A DNA stretch of 64,000 bases from Pseudomonas sp. B28(2017) (lineage in GTDB: Bacteria > Pseudomonadota > Gammaproteobacteria > Pseudomonadales > Pseudomonadaceae): the NCBI RefSeq assembly GCF_002113025.1, contig NZ_NEJH01000006.1, positions 124,001 to 188,000 of the forward strand. The letters run 5' to 3'. The notes beneath the pieces are model-generated. The model was not told where the DNA came from. It saw only the letters and a list, made by a program, of their open reading frames with translations, and ran no database searches. The position numbers and the translations under genes were made by a program. This document shows positions 36,429 through 45,751 of this stretch, piece by piece. The first letter of the stretch is position 1, and every line of letters begins with the position of its first letter.

Positions 36429-37643
36429 TTGCGCGAAATCGTCCTGATAAACATCACGGGAGTCGACCGTCCGGGTCTGACTGCGGCCATTACCGGCGTT
36501 CTGGCCCAGGGTGGTGTGAACATTCTCGACATCGGTCAGGCGGTGATCCACGACACCTTGTCGTTCGGCATCCTGGTTGAAATTCCTGACACCGAGCAAG
36601 GCAAGTCCGTGCTCAAGGACATCCTGTTCAAGGGCTATGAACTCGATCAACAGGTGCGTTTCACACCGGTATCCGAACAGGATTACCAGCAGTGGGTTGG
36701 CAACCAGGGCAAAAAGCGTCACATCGTGACCCTGTTGACCCGCAAGGTGACAGCCGGGCAGTTGCAGGCCGTAAGCTCGATCACCGCCAAATATGGCTTG
36801 AACATCGACCACATCGATCGTCTTTCCGGGCGCATGCCGCTGGATACCCCGGCCGACAAGGGCAAGGGCTGCATCGAATTTTCCGTGCGTGGCGAGGCGG
36901 CTGATCCGCAGGCGCTGCGGGCAGAATTCCTCAGCGTTGCCCAGGAGCTGAATGTCGACATCGCCTTCCAGGAAGATTCGCTGTTCCGTCGCAACCGTCG
37001 GCTGGCGGTGTTCGACATGGACTCGACGCTGATCGAAGCCGAAGTGATCGATGAGCTGGCCAAGGCGGCCGGTGTGGGTGACAAGGTTTCGGAAATCACC
37101 GAGCGGGCAATGGCCGGTGAGCTGGATTTCCGCGCCAGCTTCAAGGAGCGTCTGGCCTTGCTCAAAGGGCTGGATGTCAATGTGCTGGATTCCATCGGCG
37201 CCTCGCTGCGCCTGACCGAAGGGGCCGAAACCCTGTTCGCCGAGCTCAAGCGCCTGGGCTACAAGACCGCGATTCTGTCGGGCGGCTTCACCTACTTTGC
37301 CAAGCAATTGCAGGCCAAACTGGGTATCGACTACGTGTTCGCCAACGAACTGGAAGTGGTCGACGGCAAAGTTACCGGCGTGGCGGTCGAGCCGATTGTC
37401 GACGCCCAGCGCAAGGCAGATTTGTTGAAGGAATTGGCACACAAGGAAGGCTTGCGCCTGGAGCAGACCATTGCGGTCGGTGATGGTGCCAACGATCTGC
37501 CGATGCTGGCGATTGCCGGGTTGGGCGTGGCGTTCCGCGCCAAGCCGCTGGTCAAGCAGTCTGCCAAGCAGGCGATTTCAACGCTGGGGCTGGATGGTGT
37601 GCTGTATTTGCTGGGCTTCCGCGATCGCGACGGCCAGCTCTGA
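36429..37643 (+). CDS. serB: Phosphoserine phosphatase
   Basis: A 404-residue enzyme for the last step of serine synthesis. An ACT-like regulatory region occupies the first ~180 residues (IVLINITGVDRPGLTAAITGVL is its start), followed by the HAD domain: DMDSTLIEAE (D196, D198), the SGGF segment (AILSGGFTYFAKQL) and GDGANDLPML. The start is TTG at 36429, giving MREIVLINITG. It is divergent from ahpA. Pseudomonas SerB proteins are longer than E. coli SerB because of the N-terminal ACT part, as here. Confidence 0.95.
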   Translation: MREIVLINITGVDRPGLTAAITGVLAQGGVNILDIGQAVIHDTLSFGILVEIPDTEQGKSVLKDILFKGYELDQQVRFTPVSEQDYQQWVGNQGKKRHIVTLLTRKVTAGQLQAVSSITAKYGLNIDHIDRLSGRMPLDTPADKGKGCIEFSVRGEAADPQALRAEFLSVAQELNVDIAFQEDSLFRRNRRLAVFDMDSTLIEAEVIDELAKAAGVGDKVSEITERAMAGELDFRASFKERLALLKGLDVNVLDSIGASLRLTEGAETLFAELKRLGYKTAILSGGFTYFAKQLQAKLGIDYVFANELEVVDGKVTGVAVEPIVDAQRKADLLKELAHKEGLRLEQTIAVGDGANDLPMLAIAGLGVAFRAKPLVKQSAKQAISTLGLDGVLYLLGFRDRDGQL

Positions 37644-37656
37644 CACCGCAAAACAA

Positions 37657-37771
37657 CTGTAGGAGCGAGCCCGCTCGCGATGATCGTCAACGATGACGCG
37701 GGTATTCTGAATGTCCGCGCCGCTCTCTGGTTCATCGCGAGCAATCGAGCGTCGACCGGCTGCTCCTACAG
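37657..37771. repeat. REP doublet between serB and psd
   Basis: CTGTAGGAGCGAGCCCGCTC onwards at the left is matched in reverse by GAGCAAT...GCTCCTACAG at the right. The right copy carries an internal insertion. It fills the whole gap between two convergent genes. Confidence 0.8.
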
Positions 37772-37784
37772 TTATGTGCGACGA

Positions 37785-38645
37785 TCAGGCCTTTGGCAGG
37801 CCCATGCCCTGACCCATCTGCACCGCTGTTCCGGCGGTCATTTCTTCAGCCCACTTCACCTGATCCGGCCCGAACAGCACGACAGCGGTCGAACCCAGCT
37901 TGAAGCGACCCAGTTCCGCACCTTTTTCCAGGTGGATCGGTGCGCGGGAGGCTTCGTCGTAACGGAAGGTTTTCAGTTCCCGTTTCGGCGGCGTCACCAG
38001 GCCCGCCCAGACGGTTTCGATCGAGGCCACGATCATCGCGCCCACCAGTACCACGGCCATCGGACCGCGCTCGGTGTCGAAAATGCACGCCACGCGCTCG
38101 TTGCGGGCAAACAGTTCCGGAACGTTTTCAGCAGTGGTCTGGTTGACCGAGAACAGACGACCCGGGATGTAGATCATCTCGCGCAGGGTGCCAGCCAGTG
38201 GCATGTGCACGCGGTGATAGTCCTTCGGCGACAGGTAGATGGTCGCGAAATCGCCACCCATGAACGGCGCAGCATTCGCCGCATCGCCGCCGAGCAGTTC
38301 CAGCACGCTGAAGCTGTGGCCCTTGGCCTGGAACACACGACCGTGCTCGATCGGGCCGAGCTGGCTGATCGCACCGTCGGCCGGGCTGAGGATCGCACCC
38401 GGGGTCTCGTCCAGCGGGCGGGCACCGGCTTTCAGTGCGCGGGTGAAGAACGCGTTGAAGTGCTCATAGGCGGTCAGGTCTTCGACCAGCGCCTGGGACA
38501 TGTCCACCTGGTAACGCTTGGCAAACCAGGCGGTAAAGGCGTTCTTGAACCAGCGCACGCGGCATTCGGCGATGCAGCCGGCCAGTCGCGAGAGCAAGTT
38601 GTGGGGCAGCAGGTACTGGCTGAGGATAAACAGACGCTTGTTCAT
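37785..38645 (-). CDS. psd: Phosphatidylserine decarboxylase proenzyme
   Basis: A 286-residue enzyme that makes phosphatidylethanolamine at the inner membrane. The self-cleavage site LGST (250-253) generates the pyruvoyl group on Ser252; conserved SPADG (about residue 90) and PKDYHRVHMP (about 140) carry the other active-site residues. Eighteen bases separate it from rhdA upstream, so the two are probably transcribed together. Confidence 0.96.
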   Translation of the reverse strand: MNKRLFILSQYLLPHNLLSRLAGCIAECRVRWFKNAFTAWFAKRYQVDMSQALVEDLTAYEHFNAFFTRALKAGARPLDETPGAILSPADGAISQLGPIEHGRVFQAKGHSFSVLELLGGDAANAAPFMGGDFATIYLSPKDYHRVHMPLAGTLREMIYIPGRLFSVNQTTAENVPELFARNERVACIFDTERGPMAVVLVGAMIVASIETVWAGLVTPPKRELKTFRYDEASRAPIHLEKGAELGRFKLGSTAVVLFGPDQVKWAEEMTAGTAVQMGQGMGLPKA

Positions 38646-38663
38646 TAACTGTCCTTAAAAACC

Positions 38664-39479
38664 TTAAATCTCTACGGGCGTATCGGGATGGTTGCCCCAT
38701 TCGCCCCAGGAGCCGGCGTAGCCTTTGACCCGCGGATAACCGAGGGCCTTGGCCACCAGATAGGTGAAGCCAGAACGATGATGGGTCTGGCAGTGGGTAA
38801 TCACTTCTTTGTCTTTGCTGATCCCGAGTTGTTCGAGGATCTGCGGCATGTCGGTGCGGATACGCAGCTGGCGCGCCTGGTCCATGCCGGCGGTCCATTC
38901 GAAATTGACCGCGCCGGGAATGTGGCCGCCCTTGGCTGCCAGGACTTTCTCGCCGGAATACTCCAGCGGCCCGCGTGCGTCCCAGATAGCCAGGTCGGCG
39001 GCGCCGAGACGGCTTTGCAGGTATTCGCGGGTGGCGGTGGGCTCGTCGTGCAAGGTCAATGCAACCGGGCCACCCACAGCAGGCGGGATCTGGATCGACA
39101 TGGGCGAACCCTCTGCCAGCCAGGCCGGCAGGCCGCCGTTGATATAGTGGTACTTGCTGTGGCCGATGACATCCAGCAGCCAGATAAAGCGTCCGGCCCA
39201 ACCGCCGCCTTCGTCGTCATACACCACGTAGACCGCGTCGGGGTTGTGTCCCAGCTCACCAAACAACGCTTCGAGTGCTGCCTGCGGGGGCATCAGTCCG
39301 GGGGCGGGCGCCTGACCCAGTTGCGTGCGTTTGGGATCGACAAAGCGCGCGCCGGGAATGTGCCCTTCGGTGTAGCGGGCGGCACTGGTCAAGTCCACCA
39401 GAATCAGTTCGCGGGTGTCGAGACGAGGGAGCAAGTCGCTCGGCTCGATCACCAGCGGCAAGCCAGAGAAGTCAGGCAT
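38664..39479 (-). CDS. rhdA: Thiosulfate sulfurtransferase (rhodanese) RhdA
   Basis: A 271-residue two-domain rhodanese. The catalytic loop is HCQTHHRSG with Cys230; length and cysteine position match Azotobacter vinelandii RhdA, whose CQTHHR loop differs from the usual CRxGxR. It moves sulfur from a donor to a thiophilic acceptor and may take part in sulfur delivery. Start at the ATG 39479 (MPDFSGLPLV) rather than the in-frame extension. The HDOD gene lies 41 bases upstream on the same strand and psd 18 bases downstream. Confidence 0.95.
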   Translation of the reverse strand: MPDFSGLPLVIEPSDLLPRLDTRELILVDLTSAARYTEGHIPGARFVDPKRTQLGQAPAPGLMPPQAALEALFGELGHNPDAVYVVYDDEGGGWAGRFIWLLDVIGHSKYHYINGGLPAWLAEGSPMSIQIPPAVGGPVALTLHDEPTATREYLQSRLGAADLAIWDARGPLEYSGEKVLAAKGGHIPGAVNFEWTAGMDQARQLRIRTDMPQILEQLGISKDKEVITHCQTHHRSGFTYLVAKALGYPRVKGYAGSWGEWGNHPDTPVEI

Positions 39480-39520
39480 GTGAGGTCTCCAGAGCACAAA
39501 AGGGAGGATTGTAGCGCAGC

Positions 39521-41059
39521 TTATTGGCCTCGGTTGCTAAAGCTGTGCAGGGCTTTTTCGATGCATTGTGCGGTTTTGCCGAAGGCCTGTACGGAAATTT
39601 CCGAAAACGGCCCACCGCCCTGATCCGCCACGACGATCATGATCACCCGACCATTGTTGACCAGCGAACGCAGCAGCAGGTGTTCGCCGCTGAACTGCGA
39701 ACGCAGGCCGTTGGGCAGCAGGGCCGAGAGTTGCGCATTGTTGGCCGGCGTCAGGCGGACCTGGGCCTGTTGCGTGAGCAGGCGTTGCAACACGTTGCTC
39801 TGGCTGACCACGAAGTTCAGCCCGGCCGCCTCCTTCGGCAGGCCGGCCGTCTGGTGCACGCGCAGGTTGGCGTGGGTGCGGTCGGCCATCAGGATCATCA
39901 CCCGACGCATGCCGCAGGCTGCGAGGGCGTCCCGGGCGGCGATGGTCAGGTGCATGGCGTTGGTAAAGCGACTCGGCTCGACCAGCAATTCGGCGCATTG
40001 CTTGCGCCATTTCGCCAGATCTTCGGCGGTGGGTGCCGCGGCCGGCAGCAGTCCGGCGTGGATACGGTTCATGCTCCACGGCCAGATCAGCGATTCGGCG
40101 GGGTGCCAGAGATCGGGCATGGCATGCTGGCGTGCGCTGTTGGCGGCTTGCTGATGCAGTTGCTGCTGCACCTCGGCCATCGGCATTTGCAGGTAAAGGC
40201 TGGTCAGGTACTGCCAGCGCTCACTGTGCGGGCTGTCCCAGGCGTGCTGCGCCGACAGCGCCAACCCGTTGGCCAGCAACACCGTATTGGCCGGTTGATT
40301 GAGCCAGCGGCGCAGGGTCGGGTTGTCATCGAGGCGGTTCTGCTGGCGCAATGGATGCTCGCTGTCACGGGCAATGCGCAGGACTTTCACCAGTTCCCGC
40401 TGTTCAGTGAGCAACAGTCGATAGCCTTGTTGTACCCAGATCGGCAAGCGCCAGATCTCCACCAGTGCCTGGCCGATGTCCAGCAGGCGTACACCAAACA
40501 GTTGCCGCTCGACTTTGCGTGCCGATTCGCCTTTATGGATGACCCGCAGTTCCCAGTCTTCGAGCAGTTCTGGATGGGTCAGCGCCAACGGCCAGAGGGG
40601 CGAAAGGAACAGCAGGCTACCCCAGTGGATGTCCTGCCACAGGCGTGCCAGGCGACTGGAAAAAAAACCGTTGGCCTGCTGCGTGGCGTGCTGGCTGATC
40701 ATCTGTAGCTGACGCAAGGCTTTGGGAATGTCGGACTGGGGGGCGGCGGGCAAGCGTGCGAGCAGCTCTTCGGTGCGCTTGAGGCCGAGGCGATTGATCG
40801 CGATCTCGAGGTTTTCCGCAGGCTCGGTCATGCTGCCGTGGGTGTGTCGGTTGGCTTCGCGAATCACGCTCAAGGCCAGGGCCGGACTGCCTTGCATGAG
40901 GTCGGCGATGTCGCGCAGCGAGCTGCGATTGTCGCGGATGGCCTTGCAGACAAGGTCGTGGCTGGCTTGCGGGACGGGAAGGCGTACGCCATCGAGCAGC
41001 TTGATCCAGCCCTCGAGCGTTGTCGGTTTTGGTGTTGGAACGTTCGTTTCGTTAACCAT
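39521..41059 (-). CDS. HDOD domain-containing protein
   Basis: A 512-residue cytoplasmic protein. The first ~250 residues are a HDOD domain (LLDGVRLPVPQASHDLVCKA, SLRDIADLMQGSPALALSVI, AINRLGLKRTEELLARLP), a degenerate HD-type helical fold found in signalling proteins. The last ~200 residues form a GAF-like domain (MILMADRTHANLRVHQTAG; GRVIMIVVADQGGG). No catalytic HD pair is seen. It is divergent from motA, so a link to motility or c-di-GMP-type signalling is possible but unproven. Confidence 0.86.
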   Translation of the reverse strand: MVNETNVPTPKPTTLEGWIKLLDGVRLPVPQASHDLVCKAIRDNRSSLRDIADLMQGSPALALSVIREANRHTHGSMTEPAENLEIAINRLGLKRTEELLARLPAAPQSDIPKALRQLQMISQHATQQANGFFSSRLARLWQDIHWGSLLFLSPLWPLALTHPELLEDWELRVIHKGESARKVERQLFGVRLLDIGQALVEIWRLPIWVQQGYRLLLTEQRELVKVLRIARDSEHPLRQQNRLDDNPTLRRWLNQPANTVLLANGLALSAQHAWDSPHSERWQYLTSLYLQMPMAEVQQQLHQQAANSARQHAMPDLWHPAESLIWPWSMNRIHAGLLPAAAPTAEDLAKWRKQCAELLVEPSRFTNAMHLTIAARDALAACGMRRVMILMADRTHANLRVHQTAGLPKEAAGLNFVVSQSNVLQRLLTQQAQVRLTPANNAQLSALLPNGLRSQFSGEHLLLRSLVNNGRVIMIVVADQGGGPFSEISVQAFGKTAQCIEKALHSFSNRGQ

Positions 41060-41130
41060 GGTTGGCGGCGATCATCATCAGCATTACCCGGGCCCGGAGT
41101 GGGTCAAATTGGCTTTTCGCCTGAACGGGC

Positions 41131-41157
41131 TTTAGTCTGGCGCAGTTTTGCCGATAA
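41131..41157 (+). promoter_or_regulatory. Predicted sigma-28 (FliA) promoter of motAB
   Basis: GCCGATAA (41150-41157) is an exact FliA -10 box. Fifteen bases upstream lies TTTA at the -35 position, a partial match to the TAAA element. It lies about 70 bases before the motA start. Confidence 0.65.
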
Positions 41158-41225
41158 GTAGAAGAAGAGATTTTTTAACTTCCGAATATGACCTTGAACC
41201 CGACTCAGTAAGTGCTCTCCTACCT

Positions 41226-42077
41226 ATGGCTAAAATTATCGGCATCATCGTCGTATTCGCGAGCGTGCTCGGCGGATACGTGCTTTCCCACGGCAAGGTT
41301 GCCGCCCTGATCCAACCTTTCGAGGTCATGATTATCGGTGGTGCGGCCCTCGGCGCATTCCTGCAGGCCAACCCTGGCCATATGGCGATGCACGTTCTCA
41401 AGAAAGCCTTGGGGATGTTCAGTTCACGCTTCAACCACGGGTTCTATCTGGAAGTGCTGGGCCTGATCTACGAGATCCTCAACAAGAGTCGCCGCGAAGG
41501 CATGATGGCGATCGAAGGCGATATCGAAGATGCCGCCGCGAGCCCGATCTTCGCCAAGTACCCTACGGTCCTCAAGGATGAGCGCATGACCGCATTTGTC
41601 TGCGATTACCTGCGCATCATGTCCTCCGGCAACATGGCTCCCCATGAACTTGAAAACCTGTTCGACATGGAGCTTGCCAGTCTCAAGGAAGACCTGGACC
41701 ACCCGTCCCATGCAGTGAACGGCATTGCCGACGCCATGCCGGGTTTCGGTATCGTCGCGGCGGTATTGGGTATCGTGGTGACCATGGCTTCGCTCGGTGA
41801 AAGCGACCAGAAAATGATTGGCCTGCACGTCGGTGCGGCACTGGTCGGTACTTTCTTCGGTATTCTCGCGGCCTACGGCTTCTTCGGTCCCCTGGCGCAT
41901 GCCCTGGGTCACGATGCCAAGGAAGAGCTGAACGTCTACGAAGCCATCAAGGCCTCGCTGGTCGCTTCGGCTTCCGGCATGCCGCCATCGCTGGCGGTAG
42001 AGTTCGGGCGCAAGGTTCTGTACCCGGCGCACCGCCCTAGCTTCGCCGAGCTGGAACAAGCGGTTCGTGGTCGTTAA
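41226..42077 (+). CDS. motA: Flagellar motor stator protein MotA
   Basis: A 283-residue inner-membrane protein with four membrane helices. It starts MAKIIGIIVVFASVLGGYVLS, and the conserved PGFGIVAAVLGIVVTMASLG and GTFFGILAAYGFFGPLA are helices 3 and 4. The cytoplasmic loop with the charged residues that touch the rotor lies between helices 2 and 3. The ATG at 41226 is the family start; a longer open frame exists. Two bases separate it from motB. MotA5MotB2 couples proton flow to flagellar rotation. Confidence 0.95.
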   Translation: MAKIIGIIVVFASVLGGYVLSHGKVAALIQPFEVMIIGGAALGAFLQANPGHMAMHVLKKALGMFSSRFNHGFYLEVLGLIYEILNKSRREGMMAIEGDIEDAAASPIFAKYPTVLKDERMTAFVCDYLRIMSSGNMAPHELENLFDMELASLKEDLDHPSHAVNGIADAMPGFGIVAAVLGIVVTMASLGESDQKMIGLHVGAALVGTFFGILAAYGFFGPLAHALGHDAKEELNVYEAIKASLVASASGMPPSLAVEFGRKVLYPAHRPSFAELEQAVRGR

Positions 42078-42079
42078 GA

Positions 42080-43102
42080 ATGGAAAATAACCAGCCGATA
42101 ATCATCAAGCGCGTCAAGCGCTACGCCGGCGGGCATCACGGGGGCTCCTGGAAAATCGCCTTCGCTGACTTTGCCACGGCGATGATGGCGTTCTTCCTGG
42201 TGCTGTGGCTGCTGTCCACCGCCACCCCGGAACAGAAGATTGCCATCGCCGGTTACTTCAAGGACCCGATTGGCTTTTCCGAAAGCGGTACGCCGTACAT
42301 CATTGATCTGGGTGGCACGCCGACCCTGGCGCCGGAAAACACCCTCAACCCCGAGGTGAAATCCCAGCCGCAGCCGGACAAGGTCACCGTCGATACCGAC
42401 CAGGTCGAAGGCATGGCCGAACAGGTTGAAAAGGAACGTCTCGAACTGTTGCTGCAAGAACTGCAGAACAAGGTCGAGGAGAACCCGCAGCTGCAGAAAT
42501 TCAAAGACCAGATCATGTTCGAGATCACTCCGGACGGCCTGCGTATCCAGATCGTGGATGCCGAGAACCGGCCGATGTTCGACTCAGGCTCGGCCCGTCT
42601 GAAACCGTATTTCGAAGACATCCTGCTGGCCATGGCCGACACCATCAAGGCGGTGCCGAACAAGATCAGCATCAGCGGTCACACCGATGCCAAGCCATAC
42701 ACCGGGACCGGTGATTTCGGTAACTGGGAGCTCTCGGCCAACCGTGCCAACGCCGCAAGGCGTGCGCTGGTGGCGGGCAGTTATCCGGATGCGCAGGTGG
42801 CGCGCGTGGTCGGTTATGCCTCGTCAGCACTGTTCGATCGCGAGCACCCGTTCAACCCGGTGAACCGTCGTATCGACATCGTGGTGCTGACCAAGAAGGC
42901 CCAGCGTGCGATCGAAGGTTCGCAAGGCGCGGAGCCGGCTCCAGATGCCTCCCAAGGCGCTCCCGGCGCAGCGCCTGCCGCGCCGGCTGACCCGAACGCG
43001 TTGCCGGCGGACAAGGAGCCGCTACCGGCCCACGAACTTCGTGAGCGGCTGAATCTGTTTGACGATCCGGCGCCCAAACCGGGTGACGCGCCCAAACAGT
43101 GA
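42080..43102 (+). CDS. motB: Flagellar motor stator protein MotB
   Basis: A 340-residue protein with one N-terminal membrane helix; its proton-accepting Asp30 lies in the segment FADFATAMMAFFLVLW. The periplasmic OmpA-like domain contains ISGHTDAKPYTG and NRRIDIVVL and anchors the stator to peptidoglycan. The C-terminal tail is Ala/Pro-rich and disordered. It completes the motAB operon. Confidence 0.96.
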   Translation: MENNQPIIIKRVKRYAGGHHGGSWKIAFADFATAMMAFFLVLWLLSTATPEQKIAIAGYFKDPIGFSESGTPYIIDLGGTPTLAPENTLNPEVKSQPQPDKVTVDTDQVEGMAEQVEKERLELLLQELQNKVEENPQLQKFKDQIMFEITPDGLRIQIVDAENRPMFDSGSARLKPYFEDILLAMADTIKAVPNKISISGHTDAKPYTGTGDFGNWELSANRANAARRALVAGSYPDAQVARVVGYASSALFDREHPFNPVNRRIDIVVLTKKAQRAIEGSQGAEPAPDASQGAPGAAPAAPADPNALPADKEPLPAHELRERLNLFDDPAPKPGDAPKQ

Positions 43103-43105
43103 CCC

Positions 43106-43138
43106 ATGAAAAAGCCGCGATGATCGCGGCTTTTTCAT
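43106..43138. terminator. Bidirectional terminator between motB and rsgA
   Basis: ATGAAAAAGCCGCGA pairs perfectly with TCGCGGCTTTTTCAT around TGA. A/T runs on both arms allow it to serve the two convergent genes. Confidence 0.92.
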
Positions 43139-43154
43139 GTCTGCGGGAAGCGGC

Positions 43155-44186
43155 TCAGTAGCCATTTTCCGGCAAGCTGGCGATGATCGAGCGGTAGCTG
43201 TTCATCCGTTGCTGCTGCACGCGGCCGTCTTCAAGGGCCTTGAGCAGGGCGCAACCGGGTTCGCGGTCATGCTTGCAGTCACGGAAACGGCAGGTGCCGA
43301 GCAGGTCGTTGAATTCGATGAAGCCGGCTTCGACGTCGGCACGGCTGACGTGGCCCAGCCCGAATTCGCGGATACCCGGGGAGTCGATCAACTCACCGCC
43401 GCCGGGGAAGTGGAACAACCGCGCGGTGGTGGTGGTGTGAGTGCCCTGGCCGGACAGCTCGGACAATGGGCCGACGCGGGTTTCGACATCCGGCAGCAGG
43501 CTGTTGACCAACGACGACTTGCCGACACCGGACTGGCCGACGAACACGCTGATGCGCCCGTCCAGTTGTGCCTGCAGTTGCTCCATGCCATTGCCGTGGT
43601 GCGCCGACACTTCCAGCACCGGATAGCCGAGGGTGCGGTACACCGCGAGCAAGGCGTTGAGTGCCGGGGCGTTGTGGTCGTCGATCAGGTCGAACTTGTT
43701 CAGCAGCAACAGCGGCTTGATGCCCGCATGCTCGGCCGCCACCAGATAGCGGTCGATCAGGTTGGCGTGGGGCTCGGGTAGCGGTGCAAACACGATGACG
43801 ATCATGTCGACGTTGGCCGCCACCGGCTTGAGCTGGCCACGGCTGTCCGGGCGGCACAGTTCGGTGTTGCGTGGCAGTTGCGCCACGATCACGCCGATGC
43901 CCTGGTTGCCGGCACGCCACACTACCTGGTCGCCGGTCACCAGCGCCGGCAGGTTGGCGCGCAGGTAGCAACGGAACACCTGGCCGGCCAGTTCGCCGTC
44001 GCGGGCCTCGACCTCGACCTGCACACCGAAGTGCGCGATCACCAGACCGTGCTGTTCCGGGCCCAGATCGCCGCCCTCAAGTGCCTCGACAGCCGAGGAC
44101 TCGCGTTTGGCGGCGCGGGCAGCGCGTTCGCCCTGAATCTTTTCGATGCGCCAGTTTTGGCGGCGATTGAGTTGGCGTTTGGCCAT
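43155..44186 (-). CDS. rsgA: Small ribosomal subunit biogenesis GTPase RsgA
   Basis: A 343-residue circularly permuted GTPase. An OB fold comes first, then G4 (LNKFDL) before G1 (GQSGVGKSSLVNSLL) and G3 (DSPGIREF), and a C-terminal zinc finger CRFRDCKHDREPGC. It helps the late assembly of the 30S subunit. Divergent from orn. The basic N-terminus (MAKRQLNRRQNWRIEKIQGE) suits RNA binding. Confidence 0.96.
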   Translation of the reverse strand: MAKRQLNRRQNWRIEKIQGERAARAAKRESSAVEALEGGDLGPEQHGLVIAHFGVQVEVEARDGELAGQVFRCYLRANLPALVTGDQVVWRAGNQGIGVIVAQLPRNTELCRPDSRGQLKPVAANVDMIVIVFAPLPEPHANLIDRYLVAAEHAGIKPLLLLNKFDLIDDHNAPALNALLAVYRTLGYPVLEVSAHHGNGMEQLQAQLDGRISVFVGQSGVGKSSLVNSLLPDVETRVGPLSELSGQGTHTTTTARLFHFPGGGELIDSPGIREFGLGHVSRADVEAGFIEFNDLLGTCRFRDCKHDREPGCALLKALEDGRVQQQRMNSYRSIIASLPENGY

Positions 44187-44293
44187 GGGTGTTCCGTATC
44201 AAGAATGCAACGATTAGGTAAAACGGCCGCGAGTTTAGCACGCCCGGCCACCGGCCTAGGCTAAACTGCGCAGCATTGCCTAGGAGCCGACAC

Positions 44294-44836
44294 ATGCAAA
44301 ACCCGCAGAACCTGATCTGGATCGACCTGGAAATGACCGGTCTGAACCCTGATACCGATGTCATTATCGAAATGGCCACCATCGTCACCGACAGCGATCT
44401 GAACACCCTGGCCGAAGGCCCGGTGATCGCCATTCACCACAGCGACGAAATCCTCGCCGGCATGGACGAGTGGAACACCCGTCAGCACGGCGGTTCCGGG
44501 CTGACCCAGCGGGTTCGCGACAGCCGCATCAGCATGGCCGAAGCCGAGGCCGAAACCCTCGCATTCCTGGAGAAGTGGGTGCCGAAGGGCAAGTCGCCGA
44601 TCTGTGGCAACAGCATCTGCCAGGATCGTCGCTTCCTTTATACCCACATGAAATCCCTGGAAAGCTATTTCCACTACCGCAACCTCGATGTGTCCACGCT
44701 CAAAGAGCTGGCTGCGCGCTGGGCGCCGGACGTGCGTGACAGCTTCAAGAAGGGCAGCACCCACCTGGCGCTGGATGACATCCGCGAATCCATCGCCGAA
44801 TTGCAGCACTACCGCAAGCATTTCATCAAAGCCTGA
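44294..44836 (+). CDS. orn: Oligoribonuclease
   Basis: A 180-residue DEDDh exonuclease that degrades 2-5-mer RNA and pGpG, the breakdown product of c-di-GMP. It starts MQNPQNLIWIDLEMTGL, with D11 and E13 as the first acidic pair, and ends with STHLALDDIRESIAEL, carrying the later H and D. The ATG at 44294 has GGAG before it; an in-frame ATG at 44276 is not needed. A REP doublet follows. Confidence 0.96.
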   Translation: MQNPQNLIWIDLEMTGLNPDTDVIIEMATIVTDSDLNTLAEGPVIAIHHSDEILAGMDEWNTRQHGGSGLTQRVRDSRISMAEAEAETLAFLEKWVPKGKSPICGNSICQDRRFLYTHMKSLESYFHYRNLDVSTLKELAARWAPDVRDSFKKGSTHLALDDIRESIAELQHYRKHFIKA

Positions 44837-44859
44837 TTCACAGGGAGCTGTTCCGGCCC

Positions 44860-44926
44860 CATCGCGAGCAGGTTCGTTCCCACATTGGGCTGGGTTTGCC
44901 TTGTGGGAGCGAGCCTGCTCGCGATG
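44860..44926. repeat. REP doublet after orn
   Basis: CATCGCGAGCAGGTTCGTTC onwards is inverted as TGTGGGAGCGAGCCTGCTCG onwards, 20 bases apart. It precedes the TRIC-type gene. Confidence 0.88.
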
Positions 44927-45031
44927 GCGTCCGTACAGTCACTATCGATGGCTGGGCTGATTCTGTGGTGCCCTCTTTTGGTGCTTGGGTGAACTGAGTA
45001 GACTGCGCGCCTTTCTGCAAGGACCGCCACC

Positions 45032-45643
45032 ATGCTGCTGATGCTCTACCTGATCGCCATCACCGCCGAAGCCATGACCGGTGCCCTGTCTGCCGGGCGT
45101 CGTGGCATGGACTGGTTCGGTGTGGTGCTGATCGCTTGTGTCACGGCGCTGGGTGGCGGGTCGGTGCGCGATGTGCTGCTCGGGCATTACCCGCTGACGT
45201 GGGTCAAACACCCGGAATACCTGGTGCTGACCACGGCTGCCGCGATGATCACCGTGTTCACGGCGCGCTGGATGCGCCACCTGCGCTCGCTGTTTCTGGT
45301 GCTCGATGCCGTAGGTCTGGTGGCATTCACCCTGATCGGCTGCATGACCGCCCTGGAAATGGGCCACGGCATGCTGGTGGCTTCGGTCAGTGGCGTGATC
45401 ACCGGCGTCTTCGGTGGCATCCTGCGGGATATCTTCTGCAACGATATTCCGCTGATCTTCCGGCGTGAGCTCTATGCCAGCGTCTCGTTCGCGGCGGCGT
45501 GGTGCTACATGCTCTGCATCTATCTGCAATTACCCAATGAGCAATCGATTCTGATCACCCTGTTCGGTGGTTTTCTGCTGCGCTTGCTGGCAATCCGTTT
45601 TCACTGGGAAATGCCCAAGTTCATCTATAACGACGAGGCCTGA
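45032..45643 (+). CDS. TRIC cation channel family protein (YadS/YicG type)
   Basis: A 203-residue inner-membrane protein with about seven hydrophobic helices. Two internal repeats each carry the GGG-x-RD motif: LGGGSVRDVLLG (about residue 40) and FGGILRDIFCND (about 125), as in the UPF0126/TRIC family. It resembles trimeric intracellular cation channels; its physiological ion in bacteria is not settled. It ends at the border of the AT-rich accessory segment. Confidence 0.88.
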   Translation: MLLMLYLIAITAEAMTGALSAGRRGMDWFGVVLIACVTALGGGSVRDVLLGHYPLTWVKHPEYLVLTTAAAMITVFTARWMRHLRSLFLVLDAVGLVAFTLIGCMTALEMGHGMLVASVSGVITGVFGGILRDIFCNDIPLIFRRELYASVSFAAAWCYMLCIYLQLPNEQSILITLFGGFLLRLLAIRFHWEMPKFIYNDEA

Positions 45644-45751
45644 GTCGCGATCCCGTAGAGCCGGCGATCTTTTTCTTCCAGACGTTGAAGATCAACAGCA
45701 AGATCAAAAGATCGCAGCCGGCAGCAGCTCAGCAATCTCTTTTCATCCGGC

